A stretch of DNA of 64,000 nucleotides from Micromonospora sp. CCTCC AA 2012012. Lineage in GTDB: Bacteria; Actinomycetota; Actinomycetes; Mycobacteriales; Micromonosporaceae. Below the pieces are notes generated by a model. It saw only the letters and a program-made list of their open reading frames with translations. It had not been told where the DNA came from and did no database searches. How positions within the stretch are numbered: the first letter of the stretch is position 1; the number at the start of each line of letters is the position of its first letter. The stretch lies in the NCBI RefSeq assembly GCF_040499845.1, contig NZ_CP159342.1, positions 434,001-498,000 of the forward strand, given 5' to 3'. Below, piece after piece: positions 32,034 through 42,987 of the stretch. Made by a program: the position numbers and the translations under genes.

Positions 32034-33343
32034 GAGGTCACCTTTCCGGTCATGCCGCCGGCCACCGTCTCGGCGAGAGCGGCACGCAACGCGAAGCCCT
32101 GCGACCCGCGGGCCGCCTGCGGCCACAACGCCGGCAGCCGGCCGCCGTGGTCGACGCCGATCACCCGCCAGCCGCTCTGCAACAGGGCCAGCGCGGCGGT
32201 GCCGTGCAGGCGGTCCGCCTCGGCCCGGGCCTTGGCCGGCAGGTTCAGCCAGGAGGAACTGTCCAACAGGAACCCCACACAGGTGGCGCCGTTGCCGCGC
32301 AGCCCGGCCAGCAGCTCGGCCTCGGTGGTGTTCAACGTGCCGAAGAGGGCGATGATCAGGCCGCCGTCGGCGCGCTGGCGGACCCGCTGCACCAGGGTCG
32401 CGATCTCACCGTCGGTGTTCAGCCGGACCTCGGCGAGATGGTCGAGGAGCAGCCCCTCGCCGCCACCCTCGGTGGCGTCCACGTCCGCACCGGAGCCGGT
32501 GACCAGGCGCAGCTTGTAGCCGGCCTGACGCAGGTGCACCGCGATGCTGGCCGCGGCGGAGACCGCCCACTCGAAGCTCGCCGTCGGGCCGTCGCCGCGG
32601 TGGCCGTACGCCCGGGTGTCCAGCACCACCGTCGCGCGGCTCTCCCAGGGCTGCTCCTCGCGGCGCACCATCAGCTCGCCGGTGCGCGCCGTCGACTTCC
32701 AGTGCACCCGGCGCAGGTCGTCGCCCATCCGGTACTCCCGGGTGGCCGCGTCGTCCTCGCCGTGCACCGCCACCGACCGGGCCCGGCTGTCGCCGCTGCC
32801 CGCGTACTCCCCCGGGAGGCGGACCGAGGGCAGGGGGGTGACCTGCGGGATGACGGTGAGGTGGTCGGTGCTGGGGAAGGCGCGGCTGAGCTCGCAGAGC
32901 CCGAACGGGTCGGTGAGGCGGACCACCAGCGGCCCCACCTCGTACCGGCCGCGCACGTCGGCCCGGACGGTGTACGCCACCGAGCTGGCCTGGTGCGCGC
33001 CGAGCCGTTCCAGCACCACCCGGGGCCGGCTGCCCAGCGCGTACGGCAGGCGGTCCTCCAGCAGCAGGGTGCCGGTGGGCAGCCGGGACAGGTTCTGCAG
33101 TCGCAGCACCACCCGGGAGCTGGCCCCGACCGGCACCCGGTGCGGCTCCAGCGAGCGGTTGCAGGCCAGCTTGTACCGGCTGCGACCGACGTACGCGGCG
33201 GCGAGCAGCGGCAGGACGGCCAGCAGGACGGCGACCCGCAGCAGGTCCTTCTCGCCGAGGATGCCGGCGGAGATCGCCGCGGCGACCGCGGCCGCCAGGA
33301 AGGAGCGGCCCCGGGTGGTCAGTCCGCGCAGGCCGTCACGCAC
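32030..33343 (-). CDS. DUF58 domain protein (vWA-like)
   Basis: 437 residues with two N-terminal membrane helices (about residues 12-50) and a large domain ending in DUF58. The hallmark GEDDAATREYRMGDDLRRVHWKSTARTGELMVRREEQ is at about residues 205-240, leading to a von Willebrand A-like fold (ATVVLDTRA...). GTG 33343 lies one base past the MoxR stop. Its stop overlaps the transglutaminase start, so all three genes should be made together. DUF58 proteins are predicted partners of MoxR ATPases. Confidence 0.88.
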   Translation of the reverse strand: MRDGLRGLTTRGRSFLAAAVAAAISAGILGEKDLLRVAVLLAVLPLLAAAYVGRSRYKLACNRSLEPHRVPVGASSRVVLRLQNLSRLPTGTLLLEDRLPYALGSRPRVVLERLGAHQASSVAYTVRADVRGRYEVGPLVVRLTDPFGLCELSRAFPSTDHLTVIPQVTPLPSVRLPGEYAGSGDSRARSVAVHGEDDAATREYRMGDDLRRVHWKSTARTGELMVRREEQPWESRATVVLDTRAYGHRGDGPTASFEWAVSAAASIAVHLRQAGYKLRLVTGSGADVDATEGGGEGLLLDHLAEVRLNTDGEIATLVQRVRQRADGGLIIALFGTLNTTEAELLAGLRGNGATCVGFLLDSSSWLNLPAKARAEADRLHGTAALALLQSGWRVIGVDHGGRLPALWPQAARGSQGFALRAALAETVAGGMTGKVTS

Positions 33344-33344
33344 G

Positions 33345-34397
33345 TCACGGCCTCCGGGGCTCGAACGGTCCGCGGCCGTTGCCGCCGCCGGGCCGGGTGT
33401 CGTACGGGGAGCGCTTGCGGTCGTGCGGCAACGGCAGCCGGTGCACCAGCTCGGAGACGATCGCGTCGGTGGTGCGCCGGGCGAGCTGGGCGTCGGCCGT
33501 CGGGATGATCCGGTGCGCGAGCACCGGCACCGCCAGCGCCTGGAGGTCGTCGGGGAGCACGTAGTCGCGGCCTTCCAGCGCGGCGACCGCGCGGGCGGTG
33601 CGCAGCAGCTGGAGGGTGGCCCGGGGGGACGCGCCGAGGCGCAGGTCGGGGGCCTCGCGGGTGGCGGTGACCAGGTCGATGGCGTACTGCTTGACGGCGT
33701 CGGCGACGTGCACCTGCCGGACGTGGCCGATGAGCTGCCGGACGGTGGCCGCGTCGGAGACCGGGCGCAGCTCGTGCAGCGGATCGGTGCCGCCGTGACC
33801 GTCCAGCATGGCCAGTTCGGCGGAGACGTCCGGGTAGCCCATCGCGATCCGGGCGGTGAACCGGTCGCGCTGCGCCTCCGGCAGCGGGTAGGTCCCCTCC
33901 ATCTCGATCGGGTTCTGCGTCGCGATCACCATGAACGGGGTCTGGAGCTGGTAGGTCACCCCGTCGACGGTGACCTGCCGCTCCTCCATGCACTCCAGCA
34001 GCGCCGACTGGGTCTTCGGCGAGGCCCGGTTGATCTCGTCGCCGACGACCAGGTTGGCGAAGACCGCACCCGGACGGAACTCGAAGTCGTGCGTCTCCTG
34101 GTTGTAGACGCTGACCCCGGTGACGTCGCTGGGCAGCAGGTCGGGGGTGAACTGGATACGGCGGACCGAACAGTCGATGGAACGGGCGAGGGCCTTGGCG
34201 AGCTTGGTCTTGCCGACGCCGGGCACGTCCTCGATCAGCAGGTGGCCCTCGGCGAGGAGGACGGCCAGGGCCAGCCGGACGGTGGCCGTCTTGCCCTCGA
34301 TGACCTGCTCGATGTTGGCCACGATGGCCTCGCTGGCGGCGCGGAACTCGTCGTGCGGCAGCAGACCGCCCACCTCGTCCCAGGTCTGTTGTGTCAC
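33345..34397 (-). CDS. MoxR-family AAA+ ATPase
   Basis: 350-residue AAA+ ATPase with Walker A GVGKTKLAKAL (around residue 55), Walker B VVGDEINRASPKTQSALLE and the MoxR landmarks ATQNPIEMEGTYPLPEAQRDRF and LRLGASPRATLQLLRTARA. GTG 34397 has GGAGGAGG upstream; the frame stays open 39 codons further without signals. First gene of the moxR-DUF58-transglutaminase operon. A TAGCCT element (34504-34509, minus strand) could be its promoter, giving a leader of about 100 bases. Confidence 0.92.
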   Translation of the reverse strand: MTQQTWDEVGGLLPHDEFRAASEAIVANIEQVIEGKTATVRLALAVLLAEGHLLIEDVPGVGKTKLAKALARSIDCSVRRIQFTPDLLPSDVTGVSVYNQETHDFEFRPGAVFANLVVGDEINRASPKTQSALLECMEERQVTVDGVTYQLQTPFMVIATQNPIEMEGTYPLPEAQRDRFTARIAMGYPDVSAELAMLDGHGGTDPLHELRPVSDAATVRQLIGHVRQVHVADAVKQYAIDLVTATREAPDLRLGASPRATLQLLRTARAVAALEGRDYVLPDDLQALAVPVLAHRIIPTADAQLARRTTDAIVSELVHRLPLPHDRKRSPYDTRPGGGNGRGPFEPRRP

Positions 34398-34607
34398 GGG
34401 CCTCCTCCTCGTCGCCGGACGGCAGCTCTGAAAAGAGCACCTGGACCCGCCGTTGGGTTCGCGACGCCGAGCCTCGTCTGCCGCAGAAATCTCAGTGGTT
34501 CTCAGGCTAACCATGTTTGTCGTGATCGCCGACCCCCGCAGGTACTCGGTCGCTTACGCCCGAAATATGCGCCGGACGGGGGACGCGTGTCCGCCCGGCG
34601 CGACGGG

Positions 34608-34613
34608 TACACT
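34608..34613 (+). promoter_or_regulatory. -10 element of the leuS leader transcript
   Basis: TACACT ending 6 bases before the ATG of the leader peptide, so the peptide itself would be read from a leaderless mRNA. Confidence 0.55.
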
Positions 34614-34619
34614 GCCGTC

Positions 34620-34658
34620 ATGGCCGGAGTCTTCCTGCTTCTTACCGGGCCGTGCTGA
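34620..34658 (+). CDS. Leucine leader peptide of the leuS attenuator
   Basis: Twelve-residue ORF MAGVFLLLTGPC. Three consecutive leucine codons (CTG CTT CTT, 34635-34643) stand out because CTT is rare in this GC-rich sequence. It starts 6 bases after a -10 element and stops just before a hairpin and an intrinsic terminator that precede leuS. This is the arrangement expected for ribosome-mediated attenuation: slow decoding of leucine would favour read-through into leuS. Confidence 0.75.
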   Translation: MAGVFLLLTGPC

Positions 34659-34683
34659 TGCGCTGAACGCGCGACAGCACGGC
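34649..34683 (+). promoter_or_regulatory. Upstream hairpin of the leuS attenuator
   Basis: GCCGTGCTG (34649-34657) pairs perfectly with CAGCACGGC (34675-34683). Extending by GGGCC (34647-34651) against GGCCC (34684-34688) would occupy the first arm of the terminator, so this could be the antiterminator. Its 5' arm covers the end and stop codon of the leader peptide. Confidence 0.55.
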
Positions 34684-34684
34684 G

Positions 34685-34710
34685 GCCCCTCCTGCGCGAG
34701 GGGCTTTTTT
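34685..34710 (+). terminator. Intrinsic terminator (attenuator) in front of leuS
   Basis: GCCCCTC, 6-base loop, GAGGGGC, then six T residues. It lies 52 bases before the leuS start, so it would end transcription before leuS unless prevented. This is the only long T-tract terminator seen in the window. Confidence 0.85.
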
Positions 34711-34762
34711 GTGCCCTGAGCAGACTCCCCATTTCCGTTCATCACCGCGCCGAGGAGACGCC

Positions 34763-37603
<2,841 letters not shown>

Positions 37604-37622
37604 GCACCCCTGCTCACCCGCT

Positions 37623-37657
37623 GGAGGGCGCGTCCCGCACTTCGGGCCGCGCCCTCC
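37623..37657 (+). terminator. Terminator hairpin after leuS
   Basis: GGAGGGCGCG (37623-37632) pairs with CGCGCCCTCC (37648-37657), with an inner CCCG/CGGG stem. No T-tract follows; a C-rich low-complexity run does. Confidence 0.65.
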
Positions 37658-37659
37658 GC

Positions 37660-37790
37660 CGCACCCCGCCCCGCACCCGCCCCGCACCCGCCCCGCCCCG
37701 CCCCGCACCCGCCCCGCCCCGCACCCGCCCCGCGCCCCGCGCCGCCGCACCCCGCGCCGCCGCACCCCGCGCCGCGCCGCGCCGCCGCGC
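37660..37790. repeat. Low-complexity CCCCGCACCCG/CGCCGC tract
   Basis: About 130 bases made of short CCCCGC and CGCACCC, then CCGCGCCG units, with almost no G-poor interruption. Nothing coding is seen. Confidence 0.75.
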
Positions 37791-37800
37791 GTCCGAGGCG

Positions 37801-37860
37801 ACAGTTTCCGGGAAAGAGTGGCTTCCCGACGGGACGAGGGGACTCTTTCCCGGAAACTGT
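37801..37860. repeat. 19-bp perfect inverted repeat, larger relative of the 5.5-kb palindrome
   Basis: ACAGTTTCCGGGAAAGAGT (37801-37819) and its exact complement (37842-37860), 22-base spacer. It shares the CTCTTTCCCGGAAA core with the element at 5542-5608. A degraded half copy (CTCTTCCCCGGAGACGGTG) follows from about 37866. It lies between leuS and a convergent gene. Confidence 0.8.
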
Positions 37861-37902
37861 GCGGATCTCTTCCCCGGAGACGGTGCGGGATCGCGCGGGC
37901 GG

Positions 37903-38694
37903 TCAGGGGTGCAGGGCGTGGTGGACAGCGGGGCGGTGGTGCAGTAGCCAGTCGTGCCAGCGGCGTACCCCCTCGTCGGCGCCGGCCGCGCGGAGTCGGC
38001 GCATGGCGGGGTCGCCACGGTCGGCGCCCGCGGCGATGCCCCGCCAGGTGCCCTCGATCTGGTGGAGCATGACGTCGATCAGCTCGTCGCGGGGCAGCGG
38101 CACACCGGCCGGGTCGGCGCCGGCACCGACGGGGGACGGCGCGCCGGCCGCCGCGTCGTAGGCGTCGCAGAGCAGGCGGCAGCGGCGGCCCAGCTCGGCC
38201 GGGTCGGCGTCGCCGCCCAGCTCTCCCCAGTGCCAGCAGGCGAACGCCACGTCCTCGATCCGGCGGCCCGGTCCGGCCAGGTCCCAGTCGAGGAAGGCCA
38301 CCGGCAGCGGACCGGACGGCGAGTCCCGGTAGACGGTGTTCTTGGGGGAGAGGTCGCGGTGGCAGACGGTCTCCGCGTCGCCGGCCAGTCCGGTGCCGGC
38401 GCAGGCGTCGTGCAGCGTCCGGATCAGTCCGCCGAGCCGGGTCAGCGCGGCGTCGGAGAAGTACGCCGCGTCCTCCCGCTCCTGCCACGGCACCCGGCCG
38501 TCGAGGTGGCTGAGCACCTGCCGGCCCCGCTCGTCGACGCCGAGGTGCCGGGGCGCCAGGCCGGTCGGCGCCAGATGCCGCAGCAGCGCGGCGACGAACT
38601 CCGCGTTCGGCGGGAGCGTCCGCCGGACGGTGTCCCCGACCCGGACCACCTCGGCGACGAACCCGCCCGGCAGCAGCTCCTCCCGGCCCGTCAC
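37903..38694 (-). CDS. Aminoglycoside/choline phosphotransferase-family protein
   Basis: 263-residue kinase-fold protein of the APH family. The catalytic loop is CHRDLSPKNTVY (H-x-D-x4-N, about residue 113), with the metal site FLDWDLAGPGRRIEDVA following. The C-terminal helices (EGTWRGIAAG...RRWHDWLLHHRP) are family-typical. The start could be GTG 38700 or 38694; I prefer 38694 because it overlaps the preceding stop by 4 bases and has GGAG 5 bases upstream. Such proteins phosphorylate aminoglycosides, choline, sugars or other small molecules; the substrate is not evident and resistance should not be assumed. Confidence 0.8.
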   Translation of the reverse strand: MTGREELLPGGFVAEVVRVGDTVRRTLPPNAEFVAALLRHLAPTGLAPRHLGVDERGRQVLSHLDGRVPWQEREDAAYFSDAALTRLGGLIRTLHDACAGTGLAGDAETVCHRDLSPKNTVYRDSPSGPLPVAFLDWDLAGPGRRIEDVAFACWHWGELGGDADPAELGRRCRLLCDAYDAAAGAPSPVGAGADPAGVPLPRDELIDVMLHQIEGTWRGIAAGADRGDPAMRRLRAAGADEGVRRWHDWLLHHRPAVHHALHP

Positions 38695-39902
38695 CGGCAC
38701 TCCGGCAGCGGCGGCAGCCGGTCCACGCGCAGCAGCGAGTACGCCTGCCGCTGCGGCGGGACCGAGTCGTCATCCGGGTCCACCAGCAGCGCGCCACCCG
38801 AGACGACCGCGTCGGCGCGGTCGGCGGTCAGTCGGGCGTACGAGCCGGTCCGCAGGTCGGCCACGTACCAGCCCTGGTCGTAGTCGAAGATCACCAGGTC
38901 ACCGACGACCGTGGGCGAAGCGACCCGCTGGAAGGGGTCGACGTCGGTGGTGGGACGCCGGACACCGTTCGGCAGCACGGTCTCGGCGGCCGGGGACGGC
39001 GACTCAGGCGTGAACCGGGACACCCGGACCGGCGCGGCCCAGTCCGGTCGCCAGACCGTCAGGACCAGCTCGTCCCGGGACACCCAGGCCGTGGTGCGGC
39101 CGTCGGTGGTCACCTGCGCGGCGGCCCCCGGTCCGGCGCTCGGCTGCGGGGCGGACGTGGCCTGCCCGTCCGGCCCGACCGCGCGCAGGCGGCCCGTGGC
39201 CCGGTCGAACCAGAGCAGGTCGGCGCCGTGGAACCCGACCCCGGCGACCGGGCCGGTGGCGACCGTGCGGGCCGTCCCGGCGGCCAGGTCGTGCAGGGTC
39301 AGCGCGGACCGGTCCTTACCGAGGACCTCGGTCAGCGCGAGCCTCCCGTCGCGCAGCGGGGGCCGGAAGACGAAGTCCCCCGTGCCCGCGACCTGACGTG
39401 GCGCAGCTCCCGACGTCGCGTCCCAGGAGAAGACCTCGGCGCCACCGCGGCCGTGCGGCGCGGACCGGGCGAGGTCGCTGCGCGCATAGACCAGCCAGCG
39501 CCCGTCGAAGACGGCCCAGAGCGGGAGGGTGAAAAGGTCCGGCATGGTGGCCACCTCCCGCCGGCCGCCGCCCTTCTCCTGCCGGACCAGCCTCGCCGGG
39601 CTGCCGTCGCGCTGCACCAGGGCGAACGCGGAACGGCCGTCCGGCGTCGGCGTGAGCCCCATCCACCGCTCCCCGGGCTGCTGCGCCAGCCGGCTGTCGC
39701 GGATCGCGTCCTGCCAGCTCCCGGGCAGGGCGACCGGGCAGAAGTCCGCCCGCGGGGCAGCGGTCATCCGGGTCTCGGGCAGCGTCCCGGTCACGGCGGG
39801 CGGCGCCGAGGCTGCCGGCGGGTCGCCCGGCGTGCACGCCGCGAGCAGGGCCGCCGCGAGGGCCGGCGCCAGGGCGGTGGCGACCCGGGGTGAGGGCTTC
39901 AT
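38691..39902 (-). CDS. Lipoprotein with WD40/TolB-like beta-propeller repeats
   Basis: 403 residues. A lipoprotein signal is present: ALAPALAAALLAAC with the modified cysteine at residue 23, then a Pro/Ala-rich linker. The body has repeated strand patterns of a beta-propeller (PTPDGRSAFALVQRDGS, FDGRWLVYARSDLA, LRDGRLALTEVLGKD, FHGADLLWFDRATGRLRAVGPDG, SPTVVGDLVIFDYDQGWYVADLRTGSYARL). No catalytic motif is evident. ATG 39902 is supported by TAGCAT 8 bases upstream. It overlaps the phosphotransferase gene. Function unknown. Confidence 0.72.
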   Translation of the reverse strand: MKPSPRVATALAPALAAALLAACTPGDPPAASAPPAVTGTLPETRMTAAPRADFCPVALPGSWQDAIRDSRLAQQPGERWMGLTPTPDGRSAFALVQRDGSPARLVRQEKGGGRREVATMPDLFTLPLWAVFDGRWLVYARSDLARSAPHGRGGAEVFSWDATSGAAPRQVAGTGDFVFRPPLRDGRLALTEVLGKDRSALTLHDLAAGTARTVATGPVAGVGFHGADLLWFDRATGRLRAVGPDGQATSAPQPSAGPGAAAQVTTDGRTTAWVSRDELVLTVWRPDWAAPVRVSRFTPESPSPAAETVLPNGVRRPTTDVDPFQRVASPTVVGDLVIFDYDQGWYVADLRTGSYARLTADRADAVVSGGALLVDPDDDSVPPQRQAYSLLRVDRLPPLPECR

Positions 39903-39910
39903 GGTCGCGA

Positions 39911-39916
39911 ATGCTA
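39911..39916 (-). promoter_or_regulatory. -10 element of the beta-propeller lipoprotein gene
   Basis: TAGCAT on the minus strand, 8 bases before ATG 39902. Confidence 0.4.
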
Positions 39917-39967
39917 GGTAGCGCCGGTATCGCGCGAGGCCCCGTCGACGAGATCGTCGTCCGGTCG

Positions 39968-40675
39968 TTACCGCGGCGCCGATCGTTGGGCGCGCCACCA
40001 GCGGGTGATGATCACCACGCTGGCGATCAGGCCGAGGCTGGCGGGGGCGGCGGCGTACCAGTTGACGTCGCCGGGGGAGCTGACCGCCGCGCCGATCGCC
40101 GCGTAGCCGAAAGCGGTCGGGGCGGAGGCGATCACGCTGCCGGCGAGGAACGGCAGCAGCCGGGCGCCGGTGGTGCCGTAGCCGTAGCTGACCAGGCCGA
40201 AGCTGGCGATCGGCAGCAGCCGGACGGTGATCACCCCGGGCACGCTCTGCCGGGTGAACCAGCCGTCCAGCCGGGCCAGCCGGCCCCGGACCCGTTCGGC
40301 GACGAAGTCCCGCCCGAGCAGCCGGCCGACGGCGAAGCCGATCGCCGCGGCCAGCAGCGCCGCGCCGAGGGCGTACGCGGCGCCCTCCAGGGGGCCGAAG
40401 ACCGCCCCGGCGGCGAGCGTGACGAAGGTCCGCGGCACCAGCGCCACCAGCAGCAGCGCCCCGGCGACGATGGCGGCGGGCGGGGCGTACCCGCCGAGGG
40501 AGTCGGCCAGCCGGGGCAGCTGCGCCGGATCCGGCCGGGGTGCCAGGAGCAGCAGCAGCGCGAAGCCGGCGAGCAGGGCCAGCAGCAGCGTGAACCGCCG
40601 CGCCGACCGCTGCCCCAGCAGTCGGACCAGCCGGCGGAGATCCGGTCGTCGCCGCCGTGGGGCGGCGCCGGTCAC
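39968..40675 (-). CDS. TVP38/TMEM64-family (VTT domain) membrane protein
   Basis: 235-residue polytopic membrane protein of the TVP38/DedA-like group. After a basic cytoplasmic start comes a helix (residues 27-46), then the VTT domain with VALVPRTFVTLAAGAVFGPLEGAAYALGAALLAAAIGFAVGRLLGRDF (about 78-128), VITVRLLPIASFGLVSYGYG and a C-terminal helix. GTG 40675 overlaps the gatD stop by 4 bases, so it is co-translated with murT-gatD. The family has been linked to lipid movement across membranes; a role in lipid II metabolism here would be speculation. Confidence 0.85.
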   Translation of the reverse strand: MTGAAPRRRRPDLRRLVRLLGQRSARRFTLLLALLAGFALLLLLAPRPDPAQLPRLADSLGGYAPPAAIVAGALLLVALVPRTFVTLAAGAVFGPLEGAAYALGAALLAAAIGFAVGRLLGRDFVAERVRGRLARLDGWFTRQSVPGVITVRLLPIASFGLVSYGYGTTGARLLPFLAGSVIASAPTAFGYAAIGAAVSSPGDVNWYAAAPASLGLIASVVIITRWWRAQRSAPR

Positions 40676-41394
40676 GGTCGGGCGGCGGCGGCCACCGCGG
40701 CACGGCGTTCCGAGCGGAGCCGCTCGGCCCAGGTGTCGTCCAGCGCGGGCAGCTGGTGGACGCCGGTGGCCCAGCGCAGCAGCAGGTCCGCCAGGGCGGG
40801 GTTGCGGGCCAGGGCCGGGCCGTGCGAATAGGTGCCGAGCAGCTTGCCGCGCCAGGCGCCCTCGGTGGCGCCGTCGTTGCCGACACCGGCCGTGACCCGG
40901 GCCAGCGGGGCGACGCCGGGGCCCAGGTGGGTCCGGCCGCCGTGGTTCTCGAAGCCGGTCAGCGCCGGTACGCCCAGCCGCGGGTCGACCTCACCGGCCA
41001 GCTCGCCGACGGCCCGGCTGGGCCCCCGGTCGGAGCGCAGGTCGAGCAGCCCCAGCCCGGCGCACTCGGTGCCCTTGGCGAAGAACGAGGTGCCGAGGAG
41101 CTGGTAGCCGGCGCAGACGCCGAACACCACCGAGCCCTGGGCCACCGCGCGGTGCAGGCCGCCGTCGGCGATCAGCCGCTGCGCGCCGAGCGCCTGCGGC
41201 CCGTCCTCGCCGCCGCCGATCAGGTAGATGTCGGCGGTGGCCGGCAGCCGCTGGTCGGAGCGGACCTCCAGCACCTCGACCGGCATGCCGCGCAGCTGGG
41301 CCCGGCGGGCCAGGATCAGCATGTTGCCCCGGTCGCCGTAGGTGGAGAGCAGGTCGGGATAGATCCAGACGATGCGCAGGCTCTCAGTTGACAC
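40672..41394 (-). CDS. gatD: Lipid II isoglutaminyl synthase, glutaminase subunit GatD
   Basis: 240-residue class I glutamine amidotransferase. With MurT it amidates the alpha-carboxyl of D-glutamate in lipid II. The N-terminus IVWIYPDLLSTYGDRGNM is typical of GatD. The nucleophile is C94 in GVCAGYQLLGTSF and the catalytic histidine is H191 in GTYSHGPALARNP. GTG 41394 overlaps the murT stop by 11 bases. The pair lies just upstream of, and divergent from, the dcw cluster, which fits a common role in peptidoglycan precursor synthesis. Confidence 0.93.
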   Translation of the reverse strand: MSTESLRIVWIYPDLLSTYGDRGNMLILARRAQLRGMPVEVLEVRSDQRLPATADIYLIGGGEDGPQALGAQRLIADGGLHRAVAQGSVVFGVCAGYQLLGTSFFAKGTECAGLGLLDLRSDRGPSRAVGELAGEVDPRLGVPALTGFENHGGRTHLGPGVAPLARVTAGVGNDGATEGAWRGKLLGTYSHGPALARNPALADLLLRWATGVHQLPALDDTWAERLRSERRAAVAAAARP

Positions 41395-42646
41395 GGTCCA
41401 GCTCCGCTCGGATGTCCTGGAAGGCGGTGTAGTTGGCGATGACTTCCAGCCGGCCCGGTGGGACCGCCCGGATCGCCTCGTCGAAGCTGCGGACGTGCTG
41501 GAACGGCACGTCGTTGACGTCGAGGCGGACGGCCAGGTCGTACGCCCGGTCGCCGGTGATCAGGACCTGCCGGCCGCGGAGCGGGGCGAAGTCGACGTCG
41601 AAGAGCCAGGAGGTGTCCAGCCCGTCGGGGTCCCGCGCGTTGATGGAGAGCAGGGTCGGCGCCTCGTCGGCCATGTCGAACGCCTCCAGCCAGCTGGCCG
41701 GGTTCTTGGCCAGCAGCAGCCGGATGTTGCGCCCGTCCCGGTCGACCTGCGCGTAGCGGCCGGCGACCGAGGTCACCGAGCCGAGCCGGGACACCGCGTC
41801 CACCGGGCGGACGCCGAACTCGGCGGCGACGGCGAGCGCGGTGGCGGCGTTGCCCAGGTTGACCTTGCCGGGGAGCTGGAGCCGCACCTTGTGCCAGGCA
41901 CCCGTCGGGTCCAGCACGCCGTCGTCCTCGACGGTCCACTGCGGCTCGGGCCGGCGCAGCGGGCAGCCGGTGCACCACCACTGGTCGTCCTTGCGGGCGA
42001 TGGTGGAGCCGCACTCGGGGCAGACCCAGGAGTCGTCGTGCCAGCGCTGGCCGGCGCTGAACCAGGTCACGTGCGGCGGGACGTGGCCCTGCGCCGGGTC
42101 GGCCGGCGGGGTGGCCGCCCAGACCACCATCGGGTCGTCGGCGTTCGCCACCACCCGCACGTCGGCGTGCCGGACCAGCGCGGCGCGCCAGAGCTGCGCC
42201 ATCATGGCGACCTCCTTGGCCCGGTCGAGCTGGTCGCGGGAGAGGTTGAGCAGCGCCACCACGTGCGGCTCGGTGGCCTCCAGCACCTGGGAGAGGTAGT
42301 GCTCGTCGACCTCCAGCACCGCGTACGGGGTGCTGCCGGCCTTGGCCAGCGCGGAGGTGTGGCCGGTGGGCATGTTGGCGCCGTAGGAGTTGGTGGCGAC
42401 CCGGCCGAGCACCCCGACGGCGGCGGTGGTCAGCCGGGTGGTGGTGGTCTTGCCGTTGGTGCCGGACACCAGCGCGATGGCGCGGCCGGCCGACAGGTGG
42501 GCCAGCAGGTCCGGGTCGATCTTGAGGCCGATCCAGCCACCGATGACCGAGCCGTCGCCCCGACCCGCGGCCCGCGACAGCGCCGCGGCGGTCCGCGACA
42601 CCGAGCTGGCCACCTTTGCCCGCAGGGGCATCTTCGCGTCCGTCAC
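41384..42646 (-). CDS. murT: Lipid II isoglutaminyl synthase, Mur-ligase subunit MurT
   Basis: 420-residue Mur-ligase-like subunit of the MurT/GatD complex, which activates lipid II with ATP for amidation. The ATP loop is VSGTNGKTTTTRL. A four-cysteine zinc ribbon, WVCPECGS...WWCTGCPLRR, interrupts the central domain, as in other MurT proteins. The C-terminal DUF1727 region includes DVDFAPLRGRQVLITGDRAYDLAVRL. The start GTG 42646 fits TAACCT seven bases upstream; an ATG five codons later (MPLRAK) is an alternative. Co-translated with gatD. Confidence 0.93.
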   Translation of the reverse strand: MTDAKMPLRAKVASSVSRTAAALSRAAGRGDGSVIGGWIGLKIDPDLLAHLSAGRAIALVSGTNGKTTTTRLTTAAVGVLGRVATNSYGANMPTGHTSALAKAGSTPYAVLEVDEHYLSQVLEATEPHVVALLNLSRDQLDRAKEVAMMAQLWRAALVRHADVRVVANADDPMVVWAATPPADPAQGHVPPHVTWFSAGQRWHDDSWVCPECGSTIARKDDQWWCTGCPLRRPEPQWTVEDDGVLDPTGAWHKVRLQLPGKVNLGNAATALAVAAEFGVRPVDAVSRLGSVTSVAGRYAQVDRDGRNIRLLLAKNPASWLEAFDMADEAPTLLSINARDPDGLDTSWLFDVDFAPLRGRQVLITGDRAYDLAVRLDVNDVPFQHVRSFDEAIRAVPPGRLEVIANYTAFQDIRAELDRVN

Positions 42647-42653
42647 GCGAGCG

Positions 42654-42659
42654 AGGTTA
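42654..42659 (-). promoter_or_regulatory. -10 element of murT-gatD (leaderless)
   Basis: TAACCT on the minus strand, 7 bases before GTG 42646. Confidence 0.45.
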
Positions 42660-42799
42660 CCGGACCGGGGACCCCGCCAGATCGCCGCCGACGGCGAACC
42701 GTTCGGCCGGGCGTCCTCGGGCGTCCGGTCGGCGGGCGCTCGGCCGGACGGAGTCGATCTATGTCGGCTAGCGGACGCGCCCCGGGGGGCGGTCACCCC

Positions 42800-42815
42800 C
42801 TCCACTCCGCTCCAC
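42800..42815 (-). promoter_or_regulatory. Upstream pair of MraZ-box-like repeats (minus orientation)
   Basis: CTCCAC at 42800-42805 and 42810-42815, i.e. two GTGGAG repeats 10 bases apart on the minus strand. They mirror the three plus-strand repeats 60 bases downstream, and lie between murT and mraZ. Confidence 0.45.
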
Positions 42816-42877
42816 CCCGGTTGACGTGCGCTTTTGCTCGGCGACACGGCGCGCCACGCGGGCGTTTTCGGTTGCAG

Positions 42878-42903
42878 GTGGAGGGAAGTGGAGTAGAGTG
42901 GGG
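42878..42903 (+). promoter_or_regulatory. MraZ operator (three 10-bp-phased GTGGAG/GTGGGG repeats) overlapping the mraZ -10 box
   Basis: GTGGAG at 42878 and 42888, GTGGGG at 42898, one helical turn apart. MraZ proteins autoregulate by binding such short direct repeats in their own promoter. The third and second repeats flank TAGAGT (42894-42899), a good -10 element, with TTGCAG 16 bases before it; binding would block RNA polymerase. Confidence 0.7.
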
Positions 42904-42987
42904 CGCGATGGTGAGGCCGGGAGGGCCACACCGGCCCGGGGGGTCAGCGGCGCCGCGAACGCCGCTCAGGGCGAGGGGGTTGGGCCG

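Noticed and set aside
34620..34710. T-box riboswitch in front of leuS
   Set aside because: No T-box consensus or specifier stem is evident, and the leader ORF with leucine codons explains the terminator better.
37903..38694. Antibiotic-resistance aminoglycoside phosphotransferase
   Set aside because: The fold and catalytic loop are shared by many small-molecule kinases; nothing here points to an antibiotic substrate.
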